64,000 nucleotides of DNA from a bacterium A37T11 (lineage in GTDB: Bacteria; Bacteroidota; Bacteroidia; Sphingobacteriales; Sphingobacteriaceae), in assembly GCA_900109895.1 (NCBI GenBank), contig FOBR01000014.1, positions 62,001 through 126,000 of the forward strand, read 5' to 3'. Positions 23,720 to 33,768 of the stretch are shown one piece after another (the first letter of the stretch is position 1; every line of letters starts with the position of its first letter). The translations under genes were made by a program, and so were the position numbers. The notes below the pieces were generated by a model that was given only the letters and a program-made list of their open reading frames with translations, was not told the origin of the DNA and made no database searches.

Positions 23720-26700
23720 ATGAGATACAGCTTAAAAACTATTGTATTATTATTAATGATCAGTCCTGTTTATTCTTTAGCACAAGAGACCACGCCACGT
23801 GTCAACTCGAACCTACATGGAAAGGTACTCGATTCATTAAGCCATGAGCCCCTGCCCGGCGCTACTGTCCAAATAGAAGGAGTCACTCACAGCGTAAAAA
23901 CGGACGCTGAAGGAAATTATAATTTCGTGACAGGGCAAAAGCTACCTTATACACTCATTATTAGTTATGTGGGATATAAAACAAAAAAAGTAATTGCAAA
24001 GGTGAGTCCATTGAATATGTTATTAACTGCTGATGCAAATCAACTGGAAGATGTGGTTGTTGTAGGATATGGTACGCAAACCAAAAAAGATCTGGTAGGT
24101 TCTGTTTCCAAAATAGAAGCTGATGAAATAAATCGTATACCAGTCGCCAGTTTCGATGCACAGATACAAGGCAAATCAACAGGAATACAGGTAAACAATA
24201 ACTCTGGGGTACCAGGTGATGGTATTAACGTAAGAGTGAGGGGTACAACATCGATATTAGCAGACAATAATCCATTATATATAGTTGATGGTGTATTTAT
24301 TAATAACTCCAGCCTGCAAACCGTGCATACAGGAGGACGTACAACTTCGCCAATAGCCGATATAAACCCAACTGATATTATTAGCATGGAAGTACTTAAA
24401 GATGCAAGCGCAACCTCTATTTATGGGGCCAGAGGTGCAAATGGAGTAGTTATCATTACTACTAAAAGGGGAAATTATAACAGTGCACCAAAAATAAACT
24501 TAAATGTCTCTGCAGGGCAAGGGAAATTGTCTAAATACCATTTTTGGGAATTGAGCGATGGTCCAACAAATGCGGAAGCAGTAAATCAAAATTATATTAA
24601 TACCAGACTCGACAAGGGAATAGCGTATGATGTAGCTTATGCATCTAGGCCGTTCCGCCCCAAAATTGAGGGTGGCAGGGGCAATCCTGCTGAACAAGAA
24701 ACCTATGATCGCGTAGGAAGGGTTTTTCGAAATGCTAAGCTTAACGACTATGATCTATCATTACAAGGAGGATCAGAAAGTACTAAATATTTTATTTCAG
24801 GAGCGTATACTTCACAGGAATCTATATTAAAGGTAGCGGATTTTGAACGCGAAAGCTTAAAATTGAATTTAGACCAAAAAATCAACAATCATATTAATAT
24901 TGGCGTCAGCAATACATTTAGCAGAACGGGACGCAGTCAGGTTGGGGCAGGAAACGGATCTCAGGGAAATATTTTATCAAGCGCTGCACTGGTGCAAGGA
25001 ACTTATAATCCTATATATAATCCAGACGGCACACCTTCGTTATCAGGAAACAGGGATAACGTTGATGTAATGATAGAAGACACAGATATAAAAGCAGTAA
25101 GCACAAGATATATCGCAAATTTATTTGCTGAAATTGAAATACTTAAAGATCTTAAATTTAAAACGAGCTGGAGTCTGGACTACAATTTATATGACGAGAA
25201 AGGGTATTGGTCTGACCGCATGTTGCAAGGCCAAAATGGCGGAGATGCCATATCATCAATTTCCCAAGCAACGACCTGGATCAATGAGCAAACTTTATTT
25301 TACCGAAAAAAAATAAAAGGACATACATTTGGTATATTGTTTGGAAATACCTTACAAGGTAATACCCGCAAAAATACTACGGCTGAGGGCTCCGGATTTC
25401 CAAATAATTCCTACCGTTCCATATCCGATGCATCTATTAAAAGTAATTCTGAGTCTTGGACAGGGTCCAATTTGGCTTCCTTCTTTTCACGTATAGATTA
25501 TAATTTTCAAAGCCGTTATTTCATAGAAGCCAGTATCAGAGCTGACGGCTCTTCAAGGTTTGGATCTAAAAACAAATGGGGTTATTTCCCATCCATAGGC
25601 GGATCATGGCGACTAAAAGAAGAAAGCATTCTTAAAGATGTTTCGGCCATTAATGAATTAAAATTAAGGGCCAGCTATGGATTAACAGGCAATCAAAATG
25701 GAATTGTTGATTATGCCTCCAGTGGATTATGGACTGGTGGTGCCCCGTATGCCAATTCGGCTGGCGGTGGTTATTCCGCTGGTACGGCACCTTATCAGCT
25801 CGGGAATCCTTACCTCCAATGGGAAAAAACAAGTCAGGTAAATGTTGGTTTGGATATTGGATTATTTAACAAAATAACAATAGATGCTAATATCTACAAA
25901 AAGTACACCACTGATGCCCTGCTTAGCGCTCCTTTACCATCATCATCAGGTCATAGCAGTTATGTTGCCAACGCAGGAGAATTAAGTAATAAGGGTTTTG
26001 AATTCGGAATAGACGCCACAATTGTTAAAAGCAATTTGTTTAGCTGGAATACCAATTTCAATATCTCCAGAAATATCAACAAAGTTGAAAAATTAATTGT
26101 ACCCATTACTTATTATTCCAGGGACTGGATTCGGCTGGAAGAAGGCTATCCCGTAAATTCATTTTGGGTATATAATCAGTTATATGTGGATCCCCAAACC
26201 GGTAATGCTGTATATGAAGATGTAAATTCAGACGGTAAGATCACAGCAGATGACCGGAAAATTATTGGAACTGCCTTACCTGACTATTTCGGCGGATTTA
26301 CAAACAAATTATCCTATAAAGGAGTTGACCTATCCTTTTTGTTTACCTATCAAATAGGAAATAAAATGCTGAACTTAAACCGATTTCTTAGTATGCATGG
26401 AGGAACACGGGCTGACAGATCGTTATATAAAGAAGATGAAAATTACTGGAAAAAACCTGGAGATATAACCGATATACCACGATTTACGTCGCAAGGAAAC
26501 AATTGGACATTAGAGACAGTAAACAGATTTATTGAAGATGCGTCATTCTTGAGGTTAAAAAACTTAACTGTGGGATACGGTCTCTCAAAAGACTTAGCAA
26601 AAAAATTTAAAGTGCAGGATTTGCGGATATATATTACCGGAACCAATTTATGGCTTTACTCAAAATATAAAGGTCCTGATCCAGAATCCAACACAGATGC

Positions 26701-26782
26701 TGAGCAAATGGTACAAGGTATTGACTTCGGTACCCCTCCCCAACCAAAAACATTTCAATTGGGCATTAATGTAACCCTATAA
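23720..26782 (+). CDS. SusC/RagA-type TonB-linked outer-membrane transporter
   Basis: 1020 aa. Signal peptide (to about PVYSLAQ, residue 22), carboxypeptidase-like domain (about 33-105), plug with DVVVVGYGTQTKKDLVGSVS, the SusC block ATSIYGARGANGVVIITTKRG near residues 230-252, then a barrel ending FQLGINVTL. It works with the SusD lipoprotein encoded 11 bp downstream to import a substrate with TonB energy. It heads a run of ten same-strand genes with very short gaps, ending in the rhodanese. The enzymes in that run act on sulfur compounds, so an organosulfur ligand is more likely than a glycan; no glycoside hydrolase is present. Confidence 0.95.
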   Translation: MRYSLKTIVLLLMISPVYSLAQETTPRVNSNLHGKVLDSLSHEPLPGATVQIEGVTHSVKTDAEGNYNFVTGQKLPYTLIISYVGYKTKKVIAKVSPLNMLLTADANQLEDVVVVGYGTQTKKDLVGSVSKIEADEINRIPVASFDAQIQGKSTGIQVNNNSGVPGDGINVRVRGTTSILADNNPLYIVDGVFINNSSLQTVHTGGRTTSPIADINPTDIISMEVLKDASATSIYGARGANGVVIITTKRGNYNSAPKINLNVSAGQGKLSKYHFWELSDGPTNAEAVNQNYINTRLDKGIAYDVAYASRPFRPKIEGGRGNPAEQETYDRVGRVFRNAKLNDYDLSLQGGSESTKYFISGAYTSQESILKVADFERESLKLNLDQKINNHINIGVSNTFSRTGRSQVGAGNGSQGNILSSAALVQGTYNPIYNPDGTPSLSGNRDNVDVMIEDTDIKAVSTRYIANLFAEIEILKDLKFKTSWSLDYNLYDEKGYWSDRMLQGQNGGDAISSISQATTWINEQTLFYRKKIKGHTFGILFGNTLQGNTRKNTTAEGSGFPNNSYRSISDASIKSNSESWTGSNLASFFSRIDYNFQSRYFIEASIRADGSSRFGSKNKWGYFPSIGGSWRLKEESILKDVSAINELKLRASYGLTGNQNGIVDYASSGLWTGGAPYANSAGGGYSAGTAPYQLGNPYLQWEKTSQVNVGLDIGLFNKITIDANIYKKYTTDALLSAPLPSSSGHSSYVANAGELSNKGFEFGIDATIVKSNLFSWNTNFNISRNINKVEKLIVPITYYSRDWIRLEEGYPVNSFWVYNQLYVDPQTGNAVYEDVNSDGKITADDRKIIGTALPDYFGGFTNKLSYKGVDLSFLFTYQIGNKMLNLNRFLSMHGGTRADRSLYKEDENYWKKPGDITDIPRFTSQGNNWTLETVNRFIEDASFLRLKNLTVGYGLSKDLAKKFKVQDLRIYITGTNLWLYSKYKGPDPESNTDAEQMVQGIDFGTPPQPKTFQLGINVTL

Positions 26783-26793
26783 TAATTTGAACA

Positions 26794-28164
26794 ATGAAAA
26801 GACAAGAAATAAATAGATTGCAAGCTATTTTACTAATTGTATTCTTAATAATGAATTCATGCAGTAAATTTTTGGAAGTTGAACCTAAGAATTATGTTTC
26901 TGATGAAATCACAATTACAGATGCCGCATCCGCACAGACATCGGTGCGAGGTATATATGATGCGTTGGCTTCCAGTGGATACTATGGCCGGTCTTTCCAG
27001 TCTATAGGTTATTTATCCGGAGATAATTTACAGTTTACTGGTACTGTGGTTTATAATCAGCAATTTATTATACACAACGTACAGTCTGATAACGGAACCA
27101 TATCAAGCGTATGGACTGCAATTTACAAAGCGATAGACAGGGCCAATCATGCTATCGAAAAAATTCCAGCCATCACTGATCCGAAATTAACCAGCACATT
27201 AAAAGATCAGCTCATTGGGGAAGCTTACTTTATCAGAGCATTGGCCTATTTTGATCTGGCTAGAGTATATGGTGGAGTGCAATTATTAACTAAACCAACT
27301 TCGTCACTTGAAAATATAACCGAAACAAAGAGAAGTTCTTTAGAAGAAACTTACAATCAGGTTAAATCAGATCTGGAAAACGCGGAAAATCTTTTACCCA
27401 ACACGTTGAACCGTGTTCGGGCAACCAAGAAGACGGCTTGGGCGCTATTCGCCAGATACTACCTTTATACAAAGGAATGGGATAAAGCGAGTAGTTACGC
27501 TACCCAGCTTATCGAAGAGACTACCAATTATCCACTAATTGCCCCATATAACTCGTGGTTTGCGAACAATATTGTAGCTTCTCCAGAGTCCATATTTGAA
27601 CTCAGTTATGACCCTGCATTCATAACAGGTAATTCAGCGCACAGAAATTCATGGCAGCCCACTGAAAATGGGGGAATTAAGGATTGGATACCGAATGAAG
27701 ATTTCCTGCAATTGATTAATAACCCACTAATCGGCGGTAATCGCAATACCCTTGTAGCTAAAACAGCGTCAACTTGGTATGGAAATTTGTACTATAGATC
27801 AAACGGTACCGACCCTGCATATGTATTACGGATTGCGGAACAATACCTGATCCGAGCAGAAGCATTTGCAGAACAAGGAAACTTAGAAGCAGCATATGAA
27901 GATCTTAATGCGATAAGAAATCGAGCGGGACTAGAAGCAATAGGCTACAAGGCCTCCAGTACAACAAAAGAAACCACCTTACTCGCTATAGAAAATGAAA
28001 GGAGGCTTGAATTCGCATTTGAACCTCACAGGTGGTTTGACCTTGTCAGGACAGGAAGAGCAGCAACTGTTTTGGGGATTACCGATACAAAAAAATACCT
28101 AATGCCGATTCCATTAGTTGAAATAAAAGTAGACAAATGGCTAGAACAAAATCCTGGTTACTAA
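26794..28164 (+). CDS. SusD/RagB-type outer-membrane lipoprotein
   Basis: 456 aa. Lipoprotein signal with lipobox IMNSC (C23), then SKFLEVEPKNYVSDE, the usual SusD opening, an N-terminal SusD-like domain (ARVYGGVQLLT) and a C-terminal RagB/SusD domain (AEQYLIRAEAFAEQGNLEAA, NERRLEFAFEPHRWFDLVRTG). It is the ligand-binding lid for the SusC transporter encoded just upstream. A membrane-protein gene starts 14 bp after its stop. Ligand unknown. Confidence 0.95.
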   Translation: MKRQEINRLQAILLIVFLIMNSCSKFLEVEPKNYVSDEITITDAASAQTSVRGIYDALASSGYYGRSFQSIGYLSGDNLQFTGTVVYNQQFIIHNVQSDNGTISSVWTAIYKAIDRANHAIEKIPAITDPKLTSTLKDQLIGEAYFIRALAYFDLARVYGGVQLLTKPTSSLENITETKRSSLEETYNQVKSDLENAENLLPNTLNRVRATKKTAWALFARYYLYTKEWDKASSYATQLIEETTNYPLIAPYNSWFANNIVASPESIFELSYDPAFITGNSAHRNSWQPTENGGIKDWIPNEDFLQLINNPLIGGNRNTLVAKTASTWYGNLYYRSNGTDPAYVLRIAEQYLIRAEAFAEQGNLEAAYEDLNAIRNRAGLEAIGYKASSTTKETTLLAIENERRLEFAFEPHRWFDLVRTGRAATVLGITDTKKYLMPIPLVEIKVDKWLEQNPGY

Positions 28165-28178
28165 TACACATTTTAAAA

Positions 28179-29522
28179 ATGAGCAACTCAGAAATTTCAC
28201 CTTCCACAGCATGGAAGCAATGGGAAATAGACATATTTAGATTTACGTTTCTATTTATCATTCTTCTATCTTTCCCCCTACTTGATTACAAGTTTTATAC
28301 CACCCTATTTTCTACAGAAATAAATGTCAGATCTATTTTGGATTTGACAAAATACCTACCGCAATACATTACTGAAATCGCGTTGCCAAAATGGGGTATT
28401 GGCAGTTTTGCTAATTGGGGGGTCAGTACAATAGTAGCTATTATTCTTGCCACAGTTTGGAGATTTTACGATAAAAACAAGAGAGAATATAATAAATTGT
28501 ACTATTGGTTGCGTGTTATTGTTCGCTATCGGTTGGCAATTGGATTGATTGCCTACGGATTCGTAAAATTCTTCCCTTTACAAGTACCCTATCCTTCTCT
28601 AAGCAATCTGCACACCAACTACGGTGACTTTTATGCATGGAAAATTTATTACCATACACTTGGTATCGTTCCCAAATATGAATCGTTTTTGGGATTTGTC
28701 GAAATTGCAGCTTCAGTACTACTCGTGTTCCGAAAAACATCTACGATTGGGGCAGGGATCATCATTGGATTTTTGGGAAACGTAGTTATTGTCAACTTTG
28801 CGTATGATATTGGGGATCATGTATACAGTTCATATTTACTTCTGCTAGCACTCCTTGTTTTTGCTTATGATGCGCCCAGACTGTACAGCTTATTAATAAA
28901 ACAACAAAAAACTTTGGCTAACAAATATATTCCGTTATTATCAAGCAAAACAAAACACGTTAGAACCATCTTAAAAGTTGCGTTTGCATTATTTGCATTA
29001 ACCTTTGGATTGCTTGCTTTTCGTAATTACACAGGAAACCCTTATTTGCTGCCCAAAAATCCAGGATTATCCGGGGCATATGGATTTTATGATGTAAAAC
29101 ATTTTGTTTTTAATGGTGACACTATCCCATATTCCCTTACCGATCCCAATAGGTGGCAAAACGTTGTATTTGAAAAGTGGTCAACACTTAGCCTTAAAAT
29201 TGCCCGGCCAATAAAAATAGACCCGACAAATGGGGATGAATGGCATGACAATGATTTAGATAGGAATTATGAACTTGCAGGCACAGGAGGAAGGCACTAT
29301 TTTTCTTATTCTGCAGACACTGTAAACCACACGTTACATTTGAAGAACAAAAATAAATATTACAAAGCAGAGAAACTAGAACTTTCCTATTCTTTTCCAA
29401 ATGACAGCACTATTATCCTATCAGGATATACTGAAAAAAAAGATACTATATATGCGTTATTGGAAAGAATTAATAAAAGGTATATGCTGTTTGAAGGTCG
29501 AAGAAAGCCGGTGAAGTTGTAA
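28179..29522 (+). CDS. DoxX-like membrane protein with C-terminal beta domain, paralogue 1
   Basis: 447 aa from the ATG of MSNSEISP; the longer frame would start inside the SusD gene. Several hydrophobic segments in the first 300 residues form a DoxX-like region: VRYRLAIGLIAYGFVKFFP, then GIVPKYESFLGFVEIA and FRKTSTIGA, then YDIGDHVYS. A last membrane span is followed by about 140 residues of beta-rich sequence with IPYSLTDPNRWQ, GGRHYFSY and ILSGYTEKKDTIYALL, probably outside the cytoplasm. DoxX relatives include thiosulfate:quinone oxidoreductase subunits. It is the most divergent of four consecutive paralogues. Function unknown. Confidence 0.75.
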   Translation: MSNSEISPSTAWKQWEIDIFRFTFLFIILLSFPLLDYKFYTTLFSTEINVRSILDLTKYLPQYITEIALPKWGIGSFANWGVSTIVAIILATVWRFYDKNKREYNKLYYWLRVIVRYRLAIGLIAYGFVKFFPLQVPYPSLSNLHTNYGDFYAWKIYYHTLGIVPKYESFLGFVEIAASVLLVFRKTSTIGAGIIIGFLGNVVIVNFAYDIGDHVYSSYLLLLALLVFAYDAPRLYSLLIKQQKTLANKYIPLLSSKTKHVRTILKVAFALFALTFGLLAFRNYTGNPYLLPKNPGLSGAYGFYDVKHFVFNGDTIPYSLTDPNRWQNVVFEKWSTLSLKIARPIKIDPTNGDEWHDNDLDRNYELAGTGGRHYFSYSADTVNHTLHLKNKNKYYKAEKLELSYSFPNDSTIILSGYTEKKDTIYALLERINKRYMLFEGRRKPVKL

Positions 29523-29543
29523 GCATTAGAAAAAAATGTGAAT

Positions 29544-30911
29544 ATGGCACATACAAATAGTTTAATAAATTGGACAGAACAGCAAAAATTAGTGTTCCGA
29601 ATTGCCTTCGTAATGCTGATTTTTTTGTGCGTCCCAACCGATTTGGAATGGTATCAGCACCTAATCAACTATAACTGGAGTGCTCTTCATTGGAATTACT
29701 TATATAGCATTGCAGCTTCTGGTCGCCCCCTTGAAGTAGTTACAATACCTGGAGAAAGCGGCAGATGGGGATTAGCTAGTTATACGAATACATTTGTTAT
29801 TTTCTTTATTGCCATACTTTTAGGACTCATATGGACACGTTTGGACAAAAAGTCGCGTCATTACAACAAATTAAATTACTGGATTCGGGTAGTTGCGCGC
29901 TATCAGTTAGGATTTGCAATTATAGCCTGGGGCTACCGAAAAATAGTGCCGTTACAAATGATGTGGCCACCTACCAACTTACTGAATACACCTTTGCTAT
30001 ACATACAAGAACAAAAGATATATTGGCAGTCTATTGGAATTGTACCGTCTTACGAAATATTTCTTGGTTTTGCCGAATTTTTTTCAGGTTTCTTTTTATT
30101 ATTTCGTAAAACAACCGGATTAGGTGCGTTATTGACAGTAGTAGTTTTAGCTAATATTGTAATTATCAACCATACATATGATGGTGGGGTTCATATCCCT
30201 AGTTTCACATTTGTATTGGTTGCATTAATATTATTGTGGAGAGACTTACCAAATGTTTACGCACTATTAATAAAAGAAAAAACCATTCAACCTCACCATT
30301 ATTATTATCCCTTTTCAAAAACCTGGGAAAAATATAGCAGGTACCTGTTAAAATTTACTGGCTTTGCGATATTTGTAGTTCTTGAATTTTTTTTGCATTT
30401 ATTTGGGGAACCAAAATATCGCGTACCCGACAGGCCCGGGCTTAAAAACAAGGCTGGCTACTACCATGTAACTGAATTCCGATTGAACAATAGAACGATT
30501 GCTTATTCTCCATTCGACAGTTTGAGGTGGCAAGATGCGATATTGGAAGACTGGGCTACTTTGGCATTTAAGGTCAACCGCAAAGAAATAATAGACCAGT
30601 CAAATGGCCCTTCATTAAAACCAGGTGGTGGATTAGTAGATGATATTGACAGGGGCTGGGAATCAGCAGGGGTGCAGGGAAGGCATTTCTTTTACTATGT
30701 CGCCGATACAGTTAACCAAATTCTATATTTACAAAACAAAAACAAACTTTACCGCGATGAACGGCAAATATTGCATTATAGCTTTCCTTCAAAATCTAGA
30801 ATCCTATTTTCCGGAATAAATGAATATAAAGATTCCATTTATGTCGTATTAGATAGGATCGACATGAAATATCCGGTAATAAGTTCCCGCCATTCTGCTC
30901 AGGCTTTTTAA
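29544..30911 (+). CDS. DoxX-like membrane protein with C-terminal beta domain, paralogue 2
   Basis: 455 aa from ATG (a GTG two codons earlier is the alternative). Same build as its neighbours: a polytopic part with VARYQLGFAIIAWGYRKIVP, GIVPSYEIFLGFAEFFSG, FRKTTGLGA and YDGGVHIPS, a final span, then a soluble beta-rich domain with IAYSPFDSLRWQDAILEDW, QGRHFFYY and LFSGINEYKDSIYVVLDR. Conserved His in GGVH and RH pairs in the last domain are possible ligand or cofactor residues. It starts about 20 bp after paralogue 1. Close likeness to paralogue 3 suggests a recent tandem duplication. Confidence 0.75.
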   Translation: MAHTNSLINWTEQQKLVFRIAFVMLIFLCVPTDLEWYQHLINYNWSALHWNYLYSIAASGRPLEVVTIPGESGRWGLASYTNTFVIFFIAILLGLIWTRLDKKSRHYNKLNYWIRVVARYQLGFAIIAWGYRKIVPLQMMWPPTNLLNTPLLYIQEQKIYWQSIGIVPSYEIFLGFAEFFSGFFLLFRKTTGLGALLTVVVLANIVIINHTYDGGVHIPSFTFVLVALILLWRDLPNVYALLIKEKTIQPHHYYYPFSKTWEKYSRYLLKFTGFAIFVVLEFFLHLFGEPKYRVPDRPGLKNKAGYYHVTEFRLNNRTIAYSPFDSLRWQDAILEDWATLAFKVNRKEIIDQSNGPSLKPGGGLVDDIDRGWESAGVQGRHFFYYVADTVNQILYLQNKNKLYRDERQILHYSFPSKSRILFSGINEYKDSIYVVLDRIDMKYPVISSRHSAQAF

Positions 30912-30921
30912 TCTCAATCAG

Positions 30922-32310
30922 ATGCCAAACCATATATCTTTAACAAATATTATATCTGGAAGTTATGAAAATAGCTCATCAATATTAAAAATAATGGGTT
31001 TCCGCAGCATTTTCGTGTTTGTTGTTTTTCTGTGTATACCATTTGACCCTTTGTTCTATAGCGGACTATTTTCTATAGACTGGACTTCCTTAAGGTGGCC
31101 AACTTTGGCAGGAATAGCAAGCGGATTAGGTTCACCCAAATGGGTTAATTTGAATCCTGAGGATCAATGGGGATTATTAAGCTACATTAACCTATTAATT
31201 TCATACATAATATCATTTTTAATAGCTGTTATTTGGTCAATACTGGACAAAAAAAGAAGATCATACAGCACACTTTTCTATTGGATATTAGTGATAGCCA
31301 GATACAGGGCTGCATACGGCATTATTGCTTGGGGATATAAAAAACTCATCCCCTATCAAATGGAACTTCCTTCCATTTCTTATTTAAATACACCATTTGG
31401 TGATTTCAGAGCTCAAAAACTATATTGGCAAGGTGTTGGTATTGCTCAGCACTATGAAATTTTCCTAGGATTTGCAGAGGTATTTGCAGGTATTCTACTT
31501 TTATTCAGAAGAACTACTTCTTTTGGTGCAGCTCTATTATTCGCGATTCTAATGAATATAGCACTGGCAAATCATGCTTATGAAGGCGGGGTACACGTAC
31601 ACAGCTTTACCTTTGCCTTACTAGGATTGATTATTTTATGGCCACAATTGCCATCTATATATCAATTGCTGATACACGGACATGATGCCGAACCAAACAT
31701 CTATTATCCTTCTTTTCATAATAACTGGGTAAAATATATCAGGTACCTGTTTAAAGCCACTGGTGCCAGTGTGTTTGTCTTTTTTTTATTTTACTTGTTT
31801 ATAAAAGATGATCTAGGTTATCGCTTTCCTTACGAACAGCCTATACTCAAAAATGCTACAGGGAGATATGATGTTACTGAGTTTCGGGTCAATAATCAAA
31901 TATTACCTTATTCCCCATTTGATTCTGTCAGATGGCAGGATGCGATCTTTGAAAAATGGTGTACCCTAACGTTTAAAGTAAACCGTAAACAGCAGATGGA
32001 CCTGGACAATCAGGGAAATAGCCGGAAGAGCATTGAGATGCGGTTTGAATATGCAGGTGTTGGCGGAGGCAGGCATTATTTCGACTATCAAATAGATACC
32101 ATTAAACAACTATTGTATTTGCAGAATAAAAACAGGGCACATCGAGATCAGCAGCAAATACTACACTATGAAAGACCCAATAAGGACAGGATCATCTTAA
32201 GTGGTATTAATGAATACAAAGATTCCATTTATGTCGTATTGGATAGAAATAAACATGATTATCCATTATATCAAAATAGAAGGCCTACCAACAAAATTAT
32301 TAGAAAGTAA
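30922..32310 (+). CDS. DoxX-like membrane protein with C-terminal beta domain, paralogue 3
   Basis: 462 aa. Repeats the same architecture: IARYRAAYGIIAWGYKKLIP, GIAQHYEIFLGFAEVFAG, FRRTTSFGA, YEGGVHVHS in the membrane part; GRYDVTEFRVNNQ, LPYSPFDSVRWQDAIFEKW, GGRHYFDY and ILSGINEYKDSIYVVLDR in the C-terminal domain. The shared ending KDSIYVVLDR with paralogue 2 is exact. It lies 10 bp after paralogue 2, within the same transcript. No catalytic residues are known for this combined form; the DoxX relation only suggests quinone-linked redox or membrane-sensor work. Confidence 0.75.
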   Translation: MPNHISLTNIISGSYENSSSILKIMGFRSIFVFVVFLCIPFDPLFYSGLFSIDWTSLRWPTLAGIASGLGSPKWVNLNPEDQWGLLSYINLLISYIISFLIAVIWSILDKKRRSYSTLFYWILVIARYRAAYGIIAWGYKKLIPYQMELPSISYLNTPFGDFRAQKLYWQGVGIAQHYEIFLGFAEVFAGILLLFRRTTSFGAALLFAILMNIALANHAYEGGVHVHSFTFALLGLIILWPQLPSIYQLLIHGHDAEPNIYYPSFHNNWVKYIRYLFKATGASVFVFFLFYLFIKDDLGYRFPYEQPILKNATGRYDVTEFRVNNQILPYSPFDSVRWQDAIFEKWCTLTFKVNRKQQMDLDNQGNSRKSIEMRFEYAGVGGGRHYFDYQIDTIKQLLYLQNKNRAHRDQQQILHYERPNKDRIILSGINEYKDSIYVVLDRNKHDYPLYQNRRPTNKIIRK

Positions 32311-32324
32311 TTAAAAAAAATAAA

Positions 32325-33755
32325 ATGAACAAGTTAACTATAGAAAGTAACAGTTCCTGGTCCGGCAATCAGCTCTTTTGGTTTCGCTCGGCTTTTATAT
32401 TCTTTATTATTATGTCAGTACCTCTACAATGGTCTTGGTTTGAGCGTCTTTTTGCTATAGATATCTTTGATTTAACCTATAGGGATCTTTACGAGATATC
32501 AGGGTATAATCCACGTATATGGTCCGTACCAACTGAAAGCGGAAGGTGGGGATTAGCCAGTTTTACAGATTGGCTGATCATATTCATTATTGCACTTGCC
32601 GGGGCAGCGATATGGTCGTATTTTGTCAGAAATAAAAAGACAAAGGCCTATAATAACTTATATTATTGGATACAGGTAATTGTGCGATACCGGGTGGCGG
32701 CAGGACTCATCACTTTCGGGTATGTGAAATTATTTCCAGTACAAATGCCCGCTCCTTCTATTACTGTGCTTAATACAGAAATTATAAATATTCTTTCCCA
32801 AAAACTTTACTGGTCATCTGTGGGCATAGTTACCTGGTATGAAGTATTTCTGGGTTTTGCTGAGATCTTTGCCGGGGCATTGATGTTCTCTAGAAGATCA
32901 AGTAGTTTGGGGGCTTGCTTGACCATCGGGGTTTTATTTAACATTTTTTTAGCTAATATTTATTACGATGGTGGAGTACATGTTTACGCCTTATACTTCG
33001 TACCATTATCTTTATTTTTGCTCATCCAGGACTTTCCTAAAGTATGGCAGTTGCTGGCTAATGAAAAAGACACCCTACTTAACAGGTACAGACCCGCATT
33101 AAACCGCACCGCATATTATACCACCAGGGGTCTTAAATATTTGTTCATAGGCATATACCTGCCTTTTCAGTTCTACATCATGTACTCCAATCATTATATA
33201 GAAGTCAAAGTTAGAAAACAACCCGTTCAGGCAGGGTTAAAAAATAGTGCAGGGTATTATGAGGTTTCTGAATTTAAACTCAATGGTAAAACTATCCCTT
33301 ACTCCCCTTACGACACAGTGAGATGGCAAACCGCAACTTTTGAGAAATGGACCACGTTTACGTATAGGGTTAACAAGCCTTTTTTTCCGGATTTATCAAA
33401 CGGCGGGCCGGCCAAAAAGGACATAGACCGGAATTTTGAATATTCTGGTGTGGCAGGGGGACAACGATTTCTCTATTACGAAGCAGACACCACAAATCAT
33501 GCCCTGACTTTTTATGACAAAAATCTTCCACCAAACGTGATCAAAGGCAAGATACGGTCTTCAAAAAGGGAACGAGACCTGGCAGAGAAAAGTCGCATCA
33601 CCTTTACATTAACTTATAGCAGACCCACTATATCAAGCCTCGTCTTATCGGGATTAAACGAACAGAAGGACTCACTCTATATAGTTTTGAACAAAATTGA
33701 CAAAAGATATCCGCTGATAGATGGAAGGCGGCAATTAGCAACAAACAGCAATTAG
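32325..33755 (+). CDS. DoxX-like membrane protein with C-terminal beta domain, paralogue 4
   Basis: 476 aa, the longest paralogue. Membrane part: IVRYRVAAGLITFGYVKLFP, GIVTWYEVFLGFAEIFAG, SRRSSSLGA, YDGGVHVYA. C-terminal part: GYYEVSEFKLNGKTIPYSPY, VRWQTATFEKW, GGQRFLYY, with an insert of about 20 charged residues (KIRSSKRERDLAEKSR), then LVLSGLNEQKDSLYIVLNK. The RH pair found in the other three is QR here, so that histidine is not strictly kept. It starts 14 bp after paralogue 3 and ends 13 bp before the DUF1684 gene. Confidence 0.75.
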   Translation: MNKLTIESNSSWSGNQLFWFRSAFIFFIIMSVPLQWSWFERLFAIDIFDLTYRDLYEISGYNPRIWSVPTESGRWGLASFTDWLIIFIIALAGAAIWSYFVRNKKTKAYNNLYYWIQVIVRYRVAAGLITFGYVKLFPVQMPAPSITVLNTEIINILSQKLYWSSVGIVTWYEVFLGFAEIFAGALMFSRRSSSLGACLTIGVLFNIFLANIYYDGGVHVYALYFVPLSLFLLIQDFPKVWQLLANEKDTLLNRYRPALNRTAYYTTRGLKYLFIGIYLPFQFYIMYSNHYIEVKVRKQPVQAGLKNSAGYYEVSEFKLNGKTIPYSPYDTVRWQTATFEKWTTFTYRVNKPFFPDLSNGGPAKKDIDRNFEYSGVAGGQRFLYYEADTTNHALTFYDKNLPPNVIKGKIRSSKRERDLAEKSRITFTLTYSRPTISSLVLSGLNEQKDSLYIVLNKIDKRYPLIDGRRQLATNSN

Positions 33756-33768
33756 CAAAGGAAAAAAC

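Noticed and set aside
28137-28178. Longer start of DoxX-like paralogue 1 overlapping SusD
   Set aside because: The extra 14 residues are encoded inside the SusD C-terminus, and the ATG at 28179 fits the short positive gaps of the other genes in the operon.
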